DNA of 64,000 nt. It comes from Myrica gale. Lineage: Eukaryota; Streptophyta; Magnoliopsida; Fagales; Myricaceae. The DNA lies in contig OZ005606.1 of the NCBI GenBank assembly GCA_963930655.1, forward strand, positions 14,465,501 through 14,529,500, read 5' to 3'. The stretch's first letter is position 1, and each line of letters begins with the position of its first letter. Positions 34,780 to 46,022 of the stretch are shown here, piece after piece. Both the position numbers and the translations under genes were made by a program. A model generated the notes under the pieces. That model saw only the letters and a list, made by a program, of their open reading frames with translations. It had not been told where the DNA came from and did no database searches.

Positions 34780-35030
34780 TAACTTTTAAAATGAAGCCCC
34801 ACTCCACTATCATGATAAGTCTTTGTCATATCGACCTTAATAGCCAATCATCCTCTTTTTCCCTGTTTATGATTCATACTATGAAAAATCTCCGATACTA
34901 CTATACAATTATCCTGCATCGCACGACTCAGAGTATCTATCTAGTTTGGCATATGAAGCTATTTAGGTTAATACTTCACTCCTCCATACATTCTACGAAA
35001 CATACCAATTAAATAAAATCTTAATTTTGA

Positions 35031-36566
35031 AGATAGTCGTGGCTTCAACAACCTCACTTTTGTTCCCAAATAAGTAGGTTAATTCAATCTTTTCTTGATT
35101 ATCTCTGCCCTACAAAAGAACCCACAGATCAAAAAGAAATAGAAAGAAAGAAAGAAGAGCAGCGAGTCTCCATCGAGCTTCCAAGACTTTGTTGCCCGGT
35201 TTAAGTAAAGCAAGTTTTATATGTAGATTTTTCTGTTGCTCAGCATTTCCTATATGGTTTGGGTAGGAGAAGAACCCAACTCGATATTCTTGAAAAAATA
35301 GAGAAATCAGAACTTGGTTTATTTAGAGCATCGAGTGTTCATTTTGTTAGTTGCTAATCCTTTGCGTAGAGCTCCCTTTTTGTTTTTTTATCTGCCGCTA
35401 AGGAAGACAATATCATTAAATCCAATAGAAATAGAGAACAAAGGGATCATGGGGATCCAGCAAACACCCGGTAACAGCCAATACAACGAACCTAGGAGAA
35501 TACAAAACAGCCATTACAATTATGGGGATAAAGAAAAAGAAAAAGAGGAAGTCCGAAAGCAGGTGACGGGAAAGACAACATTCCAACCGCTCACACAAAT
35601 GGGCCGTAGATACTTGGAGTTCAAAAGATAACATTCCAAAAATTTAAACAACAAAATAATTTATTCTACTTAATTTAAACACGAATTTTTTTTTTTCTGA
35701 ATAATATCGTAAGTCTATCATTGCATTGAATCTAGAGTACAAGATATAATAAAGATGAACAACAAAAGATCCAAGCGCGGTTAGGTTGCCAAAAGGATAG
35801 CAAGATCTAAAAGGATCGAAAAACCACAAATGCTCCATGCTAGGCAGAAAGCGGGTGATGGGAAATGGTAGGTGGACACAATCGGAACCAAATAAGAGCT
35901 ATCACAAGAGCTAAGAACAAAGACAACCTAGAGAAACACAATAAAGCCCACAAAAAGGGCGCTTGCCACTAAATGGCCACGAATTCCATTGATATGGTAT
36001 GCTCTTCTTTGTCCCCAAGTCTTTTCACATCCCGAAAGACAAAAATCTCTCACATCCATGTATGCAACTCAGTGTGCTACTTCAGGGATACATTTTGTTT
36101 CTGCTTTTTAAGACTCATGCCAAGTGATATTCACCATCCCACCAAAATTTGCTACCCAAGTGTCCTTAAGTTGATAAATTGAATCTGCACGGAGTAACCA
36201 AGGATTCTCTTGGCTGGACTTCGCCTTGGAGCTTTTTTGACACGTCTACTGGAAACTAAAGTTGCCTATAGATGTATCAAAATATTGTTTTCTTACAAAT
36301 GGCTATACAGCTTCCCTCCATATTTCAATGAAGATAGGTTTTTTTCTCACGCTTTCAACTTTCTTCATTTCAATTTCAAAGCTGCTTCATTCAAACAGTT
36401 GTTTGCAACTCGATTTATGGCATTTGTAGGAACGAGGGGTAAAATTTGCAAGGTGAAGTAGCCCAGAATAGAATGACATGAACAGATACAAATATTTCAA
36501 GCCTGCGACAATATACCGGAGGTTTCATTTTTCTCCCTGTTTAGACTACAACTTTCAAGAAAACTT
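35031..36566. other. Intergenic DNA without recognised genes
   Basis: Several medium open stretches exist on both strands, but none shows a recognisable motif, a good start context or splice support. I regard the region as non-coding. Confidence 0.4.
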
Positions 36567-36712
36567 CTATATTTCTCCTTGCCATATGCCATACTTGCAC
36601 TCTGGATCTGCAAGCGCTGCAACCAGAACTTTCTCTGATGCAGCTAACTCTTTCTCTGATCCTGTTTTTAGGGTTGCTGCCTGTCCAATAACATAGGCAT
36701 CAAATTTTGGAA
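36567..36712 (-). CDS. Candidate terminal exon, unknown product
   Basis: On the minus strand an acceptor (GCTATCAG) is followed by an open stretch of 48 codons, starting with KFDAYVIGQAATLKTGSEKE, continuing LAASEKVLVAALADPE and ending GIWQGEI before TAG. Its composition (Ala, Glu, Lys, balanced charges) looks protein-like, unlike neighbouring frames. I could not find partner exons between it and the PPR gene that ends at 38102, so it may be a spliced 3' part of that transcript, a separate small gene, or chance. No family recognised. Confidence 0.25.
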
Positions 36713-38101
36713 CTGATAGCAGACACCATGAGAAGTTCCAGAATAAAAAAATTAAACGTAAGATTCTGAAATAATAATGTTGAAAAAAATGCTGCTTCAA
36801 TTGCATTTGAAGAATGAAACAAGAGAGAGAGAGTCAACGTGTCTAGCACAGGGTGCTAATGTCTATTAAGGTATGCGAAAACTTAAAACCATCATGTGGG
36901 AGGGGGGAGAGAAAAGAAACAGCTTTCAACATAACCGAAACAGGAAGCACAAGTAGGCGGAACAACTGAGAAAACTCTACAACCTGATGAGCTTATACAG
37001 CAATTTTGAATTAGAATATAATAGGTGGGAGCCAACTGCTTGTTGCTCAGATCAACTATTGTCATAAGCCCAAATCCCCCACTATGGACTTGCAATCTTC
37101 AATTTCAAGTAACCTGTATAACTCTATTTTAGAGGACACCACATAGTTATGGTCGGAAAAAGCCTATCCCGTGTTTAATATCCAAGTTCTTTTATCAAAT
37201 AGAGCTTAACAAGAATCCTTAATCTGAAATGTGACTTTATTTTCCTTTTATTGCAATGAGTGACTGATTCCAGTTATATTTGAATCCAAGTTCAATGTTA
37301 ACTACATAGAGGGATTGAAAACAAATGAGTGATCCACACCCTTCTTGATGAATGATTCATGCATGGGTACAGACTCCACCTCTAAGATATGGCAGGTAGA
37401 CAATCTAAAATTTGGACTCATACTGGTGTAAAATATATGCAAACCTGCTATATTGAATACAAACAATAGAAATCTCTCGGCCAGTAAATAAATAGGCTTT
37501 GTTGTAGCATAAAAAAGGTCAGTAGATCTTTTTTTAGGAGTGAGCCCATCAAATGAGCAGCTTATAGACATTTAAAGGTTTATGTTTCTGAACATATCTT
37601 CGTTCTTCCCTTTTTTTTTCTGTGATTTCGAAACAGAACTTCTCTGTATACACAGAGAAAGAAAAAAACAAGGGAACTTACTTTTTGCATTCACTCATAA
37701 ACCAATAAGTGAATTTGGTGGAACATGTCTTCAGTTTATATTAAAGGAGACGAGACTAATGTTCAAGATTTACATCCACTGGTTGAAAAGCTTTCAATTG
37801 AAGCCCGTGCCAAATGGATTGATACATCAAGGATTCTGAACTATTAGAAAACTCAATAATAGTGAAAAAAGAGATACAGATCTTACCATAGTGAAATACT
37901 TCAATTGGCCATGTCAGAGATCATAGATGCCAGAGCTAGGCTGATACAAGACCATTATGTTCCCTGTTGGAAGTAACCCATTATCCACTCTTCCAAGATA
38001 TGAAAGAGATGCTTCTTTAACCAGAGCAACCCCAATTCAACATAGTCCCATTGAGCATATGCACAAGATCTTCTTGACTCCTGATCCAACAACTGTTCAG
38101 G
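36713..38101. other. 3' flank of the PPR gene
   Basis: AT-rich DNA downstream of the PPR stop codon, with stops in all frames. Apart from the candidate acceptor at its left edge, nothing is recognised. Confidence 0.4.
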
Positions 38102-40699
38102 TCAACTTTCCTTTTCAATGTCTGAATGAAAGATTCTTGGAATTCTACCCTCCGAAATTAGATTTTTAACGCCTGAGGAAGTCTTGGCATTTTCTGATAA
38201 CTTAAGCACTGCATCTCTAAAAATTGGATAGTTCTTATCTAGTAGTTCTGGAAAGTTTTGCTGGTCAGCCATCTTCTTTAAAATTTCAAAAGCCAAGGGT
38301 AGGTTAAGATTACATACGAACCTACTTATTAATGCTACATAGACAAATGTGTCAGGTTTCATTTCCTTCTCTTCCATCTTGCGGAGATAAACAAGTGATG
38401 TGTCAGGCCTACCACACTTGCAAAGCCCATGAATGAAGGCCATGAAAGCAACTCTATTTGGAGCACACCCTTTTCCTTCCATTTGATTCCAAAGTACTAG
38501 TGCATCATCAGGTCTTCCAGCATTGCATAACCCATCCATTAGTGTAGTATATGTGATCACGTTGGGCTCTCTGTCTTCTGCAAACATCCTGGACAGGCAA
38601 AGCATGGCCTTATCAACGCCATCATTTTTGCACCATCCATCTATAAGAAGATTGTAGGTAACAACTGAGGGTACAATCCCCTTGACCACCATGTCCTTTA
38701 GAACATCTTCGGCTTCTGAAACTCTTTTGACCTTACACAGCCCGCCTATCAATATGTTAAAAGCAACCACATCAGGCCTATAGCTATTAGAACATATCTC
38801 CTGGAATAGATCCAAAGCTCGATCCACTTCTTGAATCTTGATCAAGCCGTCCATTGCTGCAGAATAGGCAACTATATCAGGAAGGAAACCTTCTTGAACC
38901 ATGTTGGAAAGAAAATTCAAAGCTTCTCTGACTCTTCCATGTTTGCACAGCCCTTTTACAAGCAAGCTAGAATGCTTTGTCCATGGTTCATGTCCATGAA
39001 CACGCATCTCTCCCACCAGATCAATGGCTGCTACAACATCCTCTCTTCTGCACAGGGACCCAAATATAGAGTTGTGGGTAAAAGAGTTTGGTTCAAATCC
39101 TGACAACTTCATCTCCCTGAGAAGATCATAACTTTCTTCCAGTCTATGTGAATTGCACAGACCTTCAATTAGGTGGTTATAAATCGCAACATTTGGTTCA
39201 CAACCAATTTGTTTCATATCACTGAAAAGGCTTAGTGCTAAGTCCAACTTATGATCCTTGACTAGACCATCAATAACAATACTAAAAGAAGTGGTGTTAG
39301 GGGTAACGGCTTTCTTAAGCTTTAGGAGTTCATATTCCACAATATGATTATCATCTTGACACCCCATCATCGCCCGGAGCAAGAGACAAGCTTTATCCAG
39401 TGACCTGACATTAATAAGACCATCCAAAACAGAATTGTAAAGCAAAATCATAGCTTTCTCATCCATTTCTTTATGTCCCTCATTAAGAAATCCAATCAGT
39501 TCCCTCTCTTCGGAGAAAGATGTCATAATCTTCGTAAGTATTCTAACATTAGGATGCATTCCCAAATGCTTCATTTCTGAATACAGACTTAAAGCTTTCT
39601 CCAGCTCTTTATTTTTACAGAGTCCTCCAATCAACACATCATATAGTGAAACATCAAGATTGAATCCTGATTCCCGCATTTTATCGAACAACTGAAGCGC
39701 CTTATCCACCCTGGATTGCCTTACAAACCCATGAATCAAAACGCAAAAGGTCTTTTGATTCAATCTAATATTGTGTTTTTCTACTCTCTCGATCAATTCA
39801 AAAGCCTTATCAACCTCACCCCACTTGCTAAAAGACACAACTAAAATACAGAATACGTGTTCATCAACCCACCCCAGCTCATACATATTATTGAAAACAC
39901 TTAATGCTTTTTCAAACATTCCCGCATTGCAATAAACTTGCAACACTGGGGTCAATGTGTACTTGTCAAATTTACAACCACAATTGTGCATCTCCTTCAA
40001 CATCATTTCAATCAAATCGACTGCCTTGCTCTTAGATATAGCCTCCAACAAACAATTATAGCTGTAATTACTCGGAACGCAAAGACCCGTTGTTCTAACC
40101 TTATCAAAGAATGTGTTAGCTTCTTCGACCAATCCCACACTTCCCAAACACCTTACAAAATATCCCAGCGCTCCCGGAGTCATGGAACATCGGGAATTTA
40201 CAATATCCACGACCATGGCTCTCAGTTCGGCAATTTGTCGAGCACGTGATAAGAGTGAGGCCATGGCATTGTAAGCATAAATATTGTGCTTGTACCCAGA
40301 TTGATGTGAGGCCCAGGTAAAGAACCTGTGAGCTACTTTCCAACTCTTTAGGTTACTTAATACGCTTTCCACAACTTGAGTGGTCAGTCTTGGGGAAAGG
40401 GCCTTGAGTTCAGGATTGTCAGGCAAAAAGGGTTGTTTTGTGAAGATGGAAATGAAGCCATTGGTGATGCTGGTGAGTTCTGAAGGAAGAGATGAGTCAT
40501 TGTCGGTTTTGGTGCAAATGGGTCTTTGGGAGTCCGACGAGGGAGAGAGGCATTCGGAAAAGGAAAACGAAAGCCGAGCATAAGGGTTTATGGGTTTAAC
40601 TGATCTGCCAAAAAGTTTGTGGACTCCTCCGAGTCTTAGGATTGCCATACGTTTTGAAAGGACAATGAAGCTTTTGCCAGGGGTCGTGGAGATACTCAT
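38102..40699 (-). CDS. P-class pentatricopeptide repeat protein, probably organellar
   Basis: A single uninterrupted frame of 865 aa. The first 60 residues are rich in Ser, Arg and Lys with almost no acidic residues, as expected of a mitochondrial or chloroplast presequence; the second Met at residue 18 is a possible alternative start. From about residue 100 the protein consists of tandem 35-residue helical hairpins, roughly 18 in number, with typical wording such as YNCLLEAISKSKAVD, FCVLIHGFVRQSRVDKALQL, YNHLIEGLCNSHRLEESYDL, FNILIGGLCKVKRVSEAEDV, YNLLIDGWCKNDGVDKAMLC and YTTLMDGLCNAGRPDDALVL. No E, DYW or SMR domain follows, so it is P class. Such proteins bind single-stranded organellar RNA, one base per repeat, and act in stabilisation, splicing or translation. 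It resembles the Arabidopsis At5g08310-type protein, but that assignment is from memory. Intronless structure is usual for the family. Confidence 0.93.
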   Translation of the reverse strand: MSISTTPGKSFIVLSKRMAILRLGGVHKLFGRSVKPINPYARLSFSFSECLSPSSDSQRPICTKTDNDSSLPSELTSITNGFISIFTKQPFLPDNPELKALSPRLTTQVVESVLSNLKSWKVAHRFFTWASHQSGYKHNIYAYNAMASLLSRARQIAELRAMVVDIVNSRCSMTPGALGYFVRCLGSVGLVEEANTFFDKVRTTGLCVPSNYSYNCLLEAISKSKAVDLIEMMLKEMHNCGCKFDKYTLTPVLQVYCNAGMFEKALSVFNNMYELGWVDEHVFCILVVSFSKWGEVDKAFELIERVEKHNIRLNQKTFCVLIHGFVRQSRVDKALQLFDKMRESGFNLDVSLYDVLIGGLCKNKELEKALSLYSEMKHLGMHPNVRILTKIMTSFSEERELIGFLNEGHKEMDEKAMILLYNSVLDGLINVRSLDKACLLLRAMMGCQDDNHIVEYELLKLKKAVTPNTTSFSIVIDGLVKDHKLDLALSLFSDMKQIGCEPNVAIYNHLIEGLCNSHRLEESYDLLREMKLSGFEPNSFTHNSIFGSLCRREDVVAAIDLVGEMRVHGHEPWTKHSSLLVKGLCKHGRVREALNFLSNMVQEGFLPDIVAYSAAMDGLIKIQEVDRALDLFQEICSNSYRPDVVAFNILIGGLCKVKRVSEAEDVLKDMVVKGIVPSVVTYNLLIDGWCKNDGVDKAMLCLSRMFAEDREPNVITYTTLMDGLCNAGRPDDALVLWNQMEGKGCAPNRVAFMAFIHGLCKCGRPDTSLVYLRKMEEKEMKPDTFVYVALISRFVCNLNLPLAFEILKKMADQQNFPELLDKNYPIFRDAVLKLSENAKTSSGVKNLISEGRIPRIFHSDIEKES

Positions 40700-40951
40700 T
40701 TCAAGTCGTAACTAGTTTCGATACACGAAGAAAGCCGAATTTGTATATTTTTCCCTCGATTCAGCTCATGTACCAACCAGTCCGTTGAGCCAAAAAGCAC
40801 TGGAACTTTGTCCAATGGCCGTGTGCACTACATTGAGAGTCCAGAACGCAATGCATCCGTACAAACTACTTGGTTCTCTCCCTCTCTACCTCTTTGTTTC
40901 CCCTCGATAGAAAGTTCGACTCTTAACTATTTTGTGCTTCTATTATTTCTG
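40700..40951. other. Upstream region of the PPR gene
   Basis: The likely promoter and leader of the minus-strand PPR gene. AAAAATATACAA on the minus strand near 40741-40752 is a weak TATA-like candidate. No divergent gene was seen on the plus strand. Confidence 0.35.
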
Positions 40952-40970
40952 CCCCCCCCCCCCCCCCCCC
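40952..40970. repeat. Poly-C tract (19 C)
   Basis: An uninterrupted run of 19 cytosines, long for a plant genome; the exact length is prone to sequencing error. Confidence 0.9.
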
Positions 40971-41089
40971 AGTCTTGCGTTTCCCGCACGTTTTCACTCT
41001 TACAAATTGTGTTCAGTACATTATAGGATGAAAAGGCAAAATCAAATAAATGTAGGATAAAAGAGAAGCACCATTGTTGGAGGATTGTC

Positions 41090-41435
41090 TTATATGATAC
41101 AACATAACAAGCTTATCCGTACAAACAATTTTTTGTGTATATACACACTAGAGTTCCTCTCTTTTTAAATTCAAGCTACATGACTCCTGCCTACAAAAAA
41201 AAACTACATGGCTCCTGTAATTGATCTGTGGTACAAACAATTTTTTGTGTATATACACACTAGAGTTCCTCTCTTTTTAAATTCAAGCTACATGACTCCT
41301 GCCTACAAAAAAAAAAACTACATGGCTCCTGTAATTGATCTGTGGTCCTCGTTCACCTTATAGGGTGGTTGCCAATTCCTTATTTGGATAAGCTTGTTAT
41401 GTTGTGTATATATTTCTCCAAATTATATGATACAA
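41090..41435. repeat. Inverted-repeat-bounded tandem duplication
   Basis: A 112-bp unit (41119-41230) starting GTACAAACAATTTTTTGTGT is repeated directly as a 114-bp unit (41231-41344); the copies differ mainly in the length of one A-run. The pair is framed by a perfect 20-bp inverted repeat, ACAACATAACAAGCTTATCC at 41099-41118 and its reverse complement at 41386-41405. Outside that is a perfect 13-bp direct repeat TTATATGATACAA (41090-41102 and 41423-41435). No reading frame. It could be a small transposon with a duplicated body. Confidence 0.75.
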
Positions 41436-41699
41436 TTTTGACAAGGAATTATTGAAGATTATGGTCTTTTGTTATATTTTAATTTATAATTACTCAAAGT
41501 TATCTTATTTAAATTATTGCCAAAAAAAATTATGTTCTCATTATGACATGATCAAGAACTTAGGCATTAGGATGACAAGCATGGTCTTGAAAGTTGCGTG
41601 GATGGTTTGTTTTTTTTTGTTTTTTTTGCCTAAAAAAGGGATTGTGGTATCATTTTTCAAAATACACGTAAATCCAAGGTACCTATATAATGTGAGGCT

Positions 41700-41870
41700 A
41701 GGGGTGTGCAGAAAATGCTCGACTGGGTCGGATCTTCTCTGATATGGAGTCGGATTTGGATAATATGTAGGGAAACTTATGAAATTGGGTTGGAGTCGGA
41801 TGCCCGGAATAGAATCCGAATTGAACCGACCCGGCCCGATTATTCATTAAACCAAAACGCGCGTGTCAAC
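41700..41870. mobile_element. hAT-type end fragment
   Basis: CTAGGGGTGTGCAGAAAA followed by GTCGGAT/GAACCGACCCGG-type sequence resembles the start of the TAGGGGTG hAT repeats elsewhere in the window. No opposite end was found. Confidence 0.3.
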
Positions 41871-41989
41871 CTTTGATAAGACACTTAAGCAGTGATAGTA
41901 GTGAAAAAGGAAATGAAGCATATCACATTATTTGTTGCACCCATGTCAACAATCCAAGGTATGTCAACCAAAGATGATGGTTTGTGAGT

Positions 41990-43200
41990 GTAAAGTGTGG
42001 GACACGATTTAGACCCTAAACTTACCTAGATGGGGGTGAATATTAAGTTAAAAATTTCAGCACAACCTATTTCACCCTAACGCGGAAAACCTTATACAAA
42101 TCTTAGCACAAAGAATATTATCGAATTTGTCCATATATGAAAAATATCACACAACCCTATTAATGACAAAAAATCAATATGTTTAATCAATTTAAACAAT
42201 TCTAAGATCATCTAGGCAATATCACAAACACTAGGAGTGCAGAAAATTTGTGATCTAATCTTTTTAATCATGAAACATAATCAACCAACCTAGATTCAGA
42301 ATTATATAATGCTAATCAATAACAAGCAAATATAACGGGAATTAAACGCAAATAATCATACAAACACACGAGATTATTTATGAAGTGGAAAACCCTTTGA
42401 AGAACTCTTTCAAAAGGGAAAAACCACGCCGGTTAACTAATCTACTAAATGAGAGATACACTTACAGTCGGTGACTTTGTTTACCACAAAATATTTGCTA
42501 CTTAACAAATTTTCTAAAGAAGCAATTCGAACGACACGCTCGAACTCGCACCAAGCGGTAGAATCAAAAACCTTTGAATCTCTCTCACTTCAATGAATCT
42601 TGATCAAATCAAACTTGCTTTTGGATGATTGGAACTCCAATCGAAAAACACCGGAACTTCAATGTTTACCCACTGTCACAATGGGTTTTTGTTGGTGGTG
42701 ATTGATTTTTGTATCAGCACACGGTGGAGGACAATGAAAATTTTGATTCTTCAAGTCTTCAAGAACAACCTCATTTCTAATCTTCACAAATCTCTCTCAA
42801 GAAGGCTTCGTTCAGTTTCATGTCTGTTTCTCCTCTGTTTTCATCGAAGTCCCCCTGTCCAGCGAACAAAAAGTGCCTTTTAAATAACTGGGTAATCAAA
42901 CGTGATACGTCACTTATTAATTCTCCGCGTTTGGGCTTGAGCCTCAAGCTTGCTCCAAATTACAACGTGACTTCTTCAAGCTCGCCTCAAGCTAGCCCAA
43001 CTAGCACTGCACTTAACCATTTTTAACAACTTTATAACTTTCAGATTTCTTCACTTATAAACTCTTTCAACTGAAAACATTTTCTTCATCAATCACATCC
43101 AAGACACCGTTTCTATACAACATACATATCACGGAATAAAGCCAACAATCTAATCTTAGGAACTAACATAAAGAGTAGAGCACAAAAATATACCATACAT
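41990..43200. other. Repeat-like non-coding DNA, possibly LTR
   Basis: The sequence has the wording GATGGGGGTGAATATTAAG, then ACGCGGAAAACC and AAGTGGAAAACCC, similar in style to the LTR-like insertion at 25885-27365. It may be LTR of the adjacent copia relic. I could not fix the ends. Confidence 0.3.
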
Positions 43201-43219
43201 CTTAGAGGTAGTGGGAGTG

Positions 43220-44010
43220 CTAGAGGATGGCTAGAAAACAACTTCAGCATGATTTACTGAGTGGGGAGTGGCAGAACTTTCTTGCTGTTGAAACAAAGCT
43301 AACAACTGTTGGTACTGCCCCTTAGTTAGACCAACCTTATCATTAACACTTTCATCTTACTCATTCTGGACAATAGCAGCATTGGCCAAGGTATTTGAAC
43401 CCCTGGTCAAGTTGTGGAGCTTATGGCTAGGTGGATACACATGCAACTTGTAGCATTTGTCTATTACATGCGCAATCATGTTGCAATGGGTACAAGTGGG
43501 TGATTATGCATTCCAGATCTTAAAACAAGTCTCAAGAGTATGGCCTGTGACCCGACAATGAGAACAATAAGGTTTGTTAAGTTTAAAACATGTGTTAGAC
43601 TTAAAACTAGATTTAAAATTAACAAAACCTTTCTATGCAACAAAAGCCATAGCATCAATAGAGGGGACATGCGAAATAATCTTGTGGTACATCTCTTCTT
43701 GTTGTATCTGTGAAAAAATCTTGTTAACAACAGGTGAGGGATCAAGGAGCATAATCTAATCTCTTACGTTAATATAATCACCACTTAGTCTCATTAAGAA
43801 TTGAATAACATAGTCCATTTGTTGTTTGTCCAGTAGTATTTTATGCTTACCACACCCACTGTCAGGAATTGTATCAAACAAAGAGAGCTCATCCCAGAGC
43901 ACTCTGAGTTTGTCATAGTAAACACTCATTGAATCTTGCTCATGAACCAAACCAGGAAGTGCTTTCTTGAGTTGAAAAATTCAAGGCGCATTTTGTTGAG
44001 ATCTTGGAAA
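43220..44010 (-). pseudogene. Ty1/copia gag relic with two zinc knuckles
   Basis: The minus strand reads, with frame changes, IFQLKKALPGLVHEQDSMSV then YYDKLRVLWDEL (the gag polyprotein core of copia elements). About 70 residues further come two CX2CX4HX4C knuckles, CSHCRVTGHTLETC and CTHCNMIAHVIDKC. The tail is Gln-rich with QQLLALFQQQ. Two frameshifts and some stops break the frame, and no protease, integrase or reverse transcriptase follows. It is the fragment of a dead Ty1/copia element. Confidence 0.65.
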
Positions 44011-45446
44011 TAGCAACGGATTTGTGAATCGAATCAATATATACTATACAAAATAATTCAACTACCATTTACACAGCCTTGTGGCTCTAAGAAAATTGCC
44101 TAACTAATTCTTCTATGCGTAAATCATTTACCTGAGCACATAAGACAACTTAGTAATTATTACAAATTAACAAAAAATAACGAACAAAAAGAATCTTATA
44201 CTGTTAGCACTCATTTCACATGCTACTAAGTAGGAGCTCAACTATTGGCTAGATAATTGAAAGCATTAAACTCAACGATGTATACTTCAAAAAGAGTGAT
44301 AAAATTTCGATCACATAGTAATAAGATTCGGAATTGTCATGGAGAGGCTACATCGTAGCCTTAGCAATAGAAATTAGTTCATAGCAAAATCATAATACAT
44401 CATAACAACTCTGAAATTCATAATGAAAATTATACAAAGAGAAGAGAAGATTAAAGGATTAAGAAGAAACTATATGTAGATCGAGAATCTCAATTGTTGA
44501 CAACTCCAATTCAGCCTCCATCTTCTTCACCTTCTTCCCAAGGTTTGGATTCCTCTCCAGTGGTGAAAACTCCTCTCTTTCTACTTTCCTTCGTGCCCTA
44601 ATCATTCTCCCTCCTTTTCTTTAAAAGACCTCTTTGTTTCCTTAAAACAAGGTTCTCAAAAAGGCAGTTTTTTTCTCGACCTCTGACTTGATGCTCCGTT
44701 TTCACCTTTTTCTGTTCATGTTTTGGAAAATTCCAAAACACGAAAGTTGTATAAGTTTCTCTTAGATTTTCATATACACCACGTTTGACCTCATGCGAAT
44801 TCTATATCAAAAGATATGGTCCAAATACGGAAGGGTAGGAATTCCAGGAATTTCGAGAAATGAAAGTTTCCTTCTTAATTCCAATGAATTCTTCAATTGA
44901 TTTATTCCTTCTCTTGTTTCATGCGGCACATCAAAACCTAATAGGTGTTTAGGTTTTGTTTAAAATAGAAACAGACGTTGGCCTCTTCTTGTGAGATGGA
45001 CCCCAACTATTCATTGACTTGGTGAATGCCGAAATTCTTGGCAGATTTGTTCCCCGACTTCCAGCTGGATTTGGAACTTCAAAATGGTGTAACTAGATTT
45101 TGGGCTCTTCATAAAAGTTTTAGGTCTTCCTCTTAGATTTTCATAGAATCAAACAAAACTGGAAACCGATGTCTGAAGCTCCCGTTACACTCGATTGATC
45201 AAACAATATTCTGGTTTGTAAACTAGGGTTTTGCTTTGTTGACCTAACCCGAATTTGACCTCTTCACATCAGCTCAATTTCACCTAATTAAACACATGTA
45301 AACTGCAAAATACCAAGAATTTCTAATAATTCAGTAAATGTAAAAATACCTCAAATTCTAGACAACTAAGCAAAGAAACACATACAAGTTGCTCTAAATA
45401 ATCACAATTATGATGACCAAATGTGTGAAATAAATTCCCACATCAG
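44011..45446. other. Non-coding DNA between the copia and gypsy relics
   Basis: No recognisable coding sequence. The right edge, TGTGGGAATTTATTTCAC on the minus strand at about 45425-45445, meets the broken gypsy integrase, so this block may be an LTR or other insertion that truncated it. I could not prove ends or a target duplication. Confidence 0.35.
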
Positions 45447-45882
45447 TGGTAAGCGCTGCTGAAATTCAACTTTGTCCCCCAGCTTTCCCTATAAGCTCCT
45501 CCAAAAATTACTGATGAACTTGGTGTCTTGATTTGAAGTGATGGATCGAGGAATACCATGGAGACGCACAATCTCTTTGAAGTAAAGATGGACTATCCGG
45601 GCAGCATCCATGATTTTCCTACAAGCTACAAAGTGGGCCATCTTGGAGAACCTGTCAACCACAACTAAAATAGAATCACAGGCCCGTTGGGTACGGGGTA
45701 AGCCCAATACGAAGTCCATGATCACATCGAACCAAGGAGATCCGGGAACCGGTAATGGGGTGTAAAGTCCTGCATTGGTGAGGACACCCTTGGAACTTTG
45801 GCACACATAACAACGCTCCAAAAAATTGAGCCACGTCACTGGTCAACTTGGGCCAATAATAAGCAGAAAAAATAAGGCTCAA
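45447..45882 (-). pseudogene. Gypsy integrase, truncated
   Basis: Two overlapping frames carry AYYWPKLTSDVAQF, CYVCQSSKG (the C-x2-C half of the zinc-binding region), PWFDVIMDFVLGLPRTQ with the first catalytic Asp, DSILVVVDRFSKMAHFV and HGIPRSITSNQDTKFISNFW with the second Asp changed in context (SNQD where SDRD is usual). It ends at SSAYH, before the catalytic Glu region. Confidence 0.75.
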
Positions 45883-46022
45883 AGTCTTGTCTCGCCCGAA
45901 GTGACCCTCATTATGAAGTTCACTAATAATCTACTGCCTTAGAGAACAATCTGGAATGCACAACTGTAGCCCACGAAACAAATAACCATTATGCAAAATG
46001 AAATCATGACGATGACCAGATG

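Larger units (their letters stand above)
30600..35030 (-). mobile_element. LINE retrotransposon with nested insertions
   Basis: A single minus-strand LINE can be followed from about 35030 down to the RNase H stop at 30651. In order: RT blocks QDNCIVVSEIFHSMNHKQGK and LAIKVDMTKTYH (34970-34795); FAVLLNGSPFGRLIIHGNS and GIQQGDPLSPSIF (34270-34140); the catalytic region LLFANDLLLFAK, with FAND where YADD is usual (34130-34080); the thumb with KKLPAKHLGLPLL and TTMIKAVASPIPSYP; AWRTICLPREAGGLGIW; SGRRISVWLDPWLP; DRRWDVEKVRALFDPE (31715-31660); DFSVKSVY; the zinc-binding end CGEARETALHLFLCCP; and RNase H ending HHLARWVTSMISSGANSRVF. Stops and frameshifts are frequent. No endonuclease or ORF1 is seen at the 5' side. 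Four insertions interrupt it. Confidence 0.75.

Noticed and set aside
40380..40583. Possible divergent small gene overlapping the PPR start
   Set aside because: The frame is antisense to the presequence region of a well-supported coding sequence.
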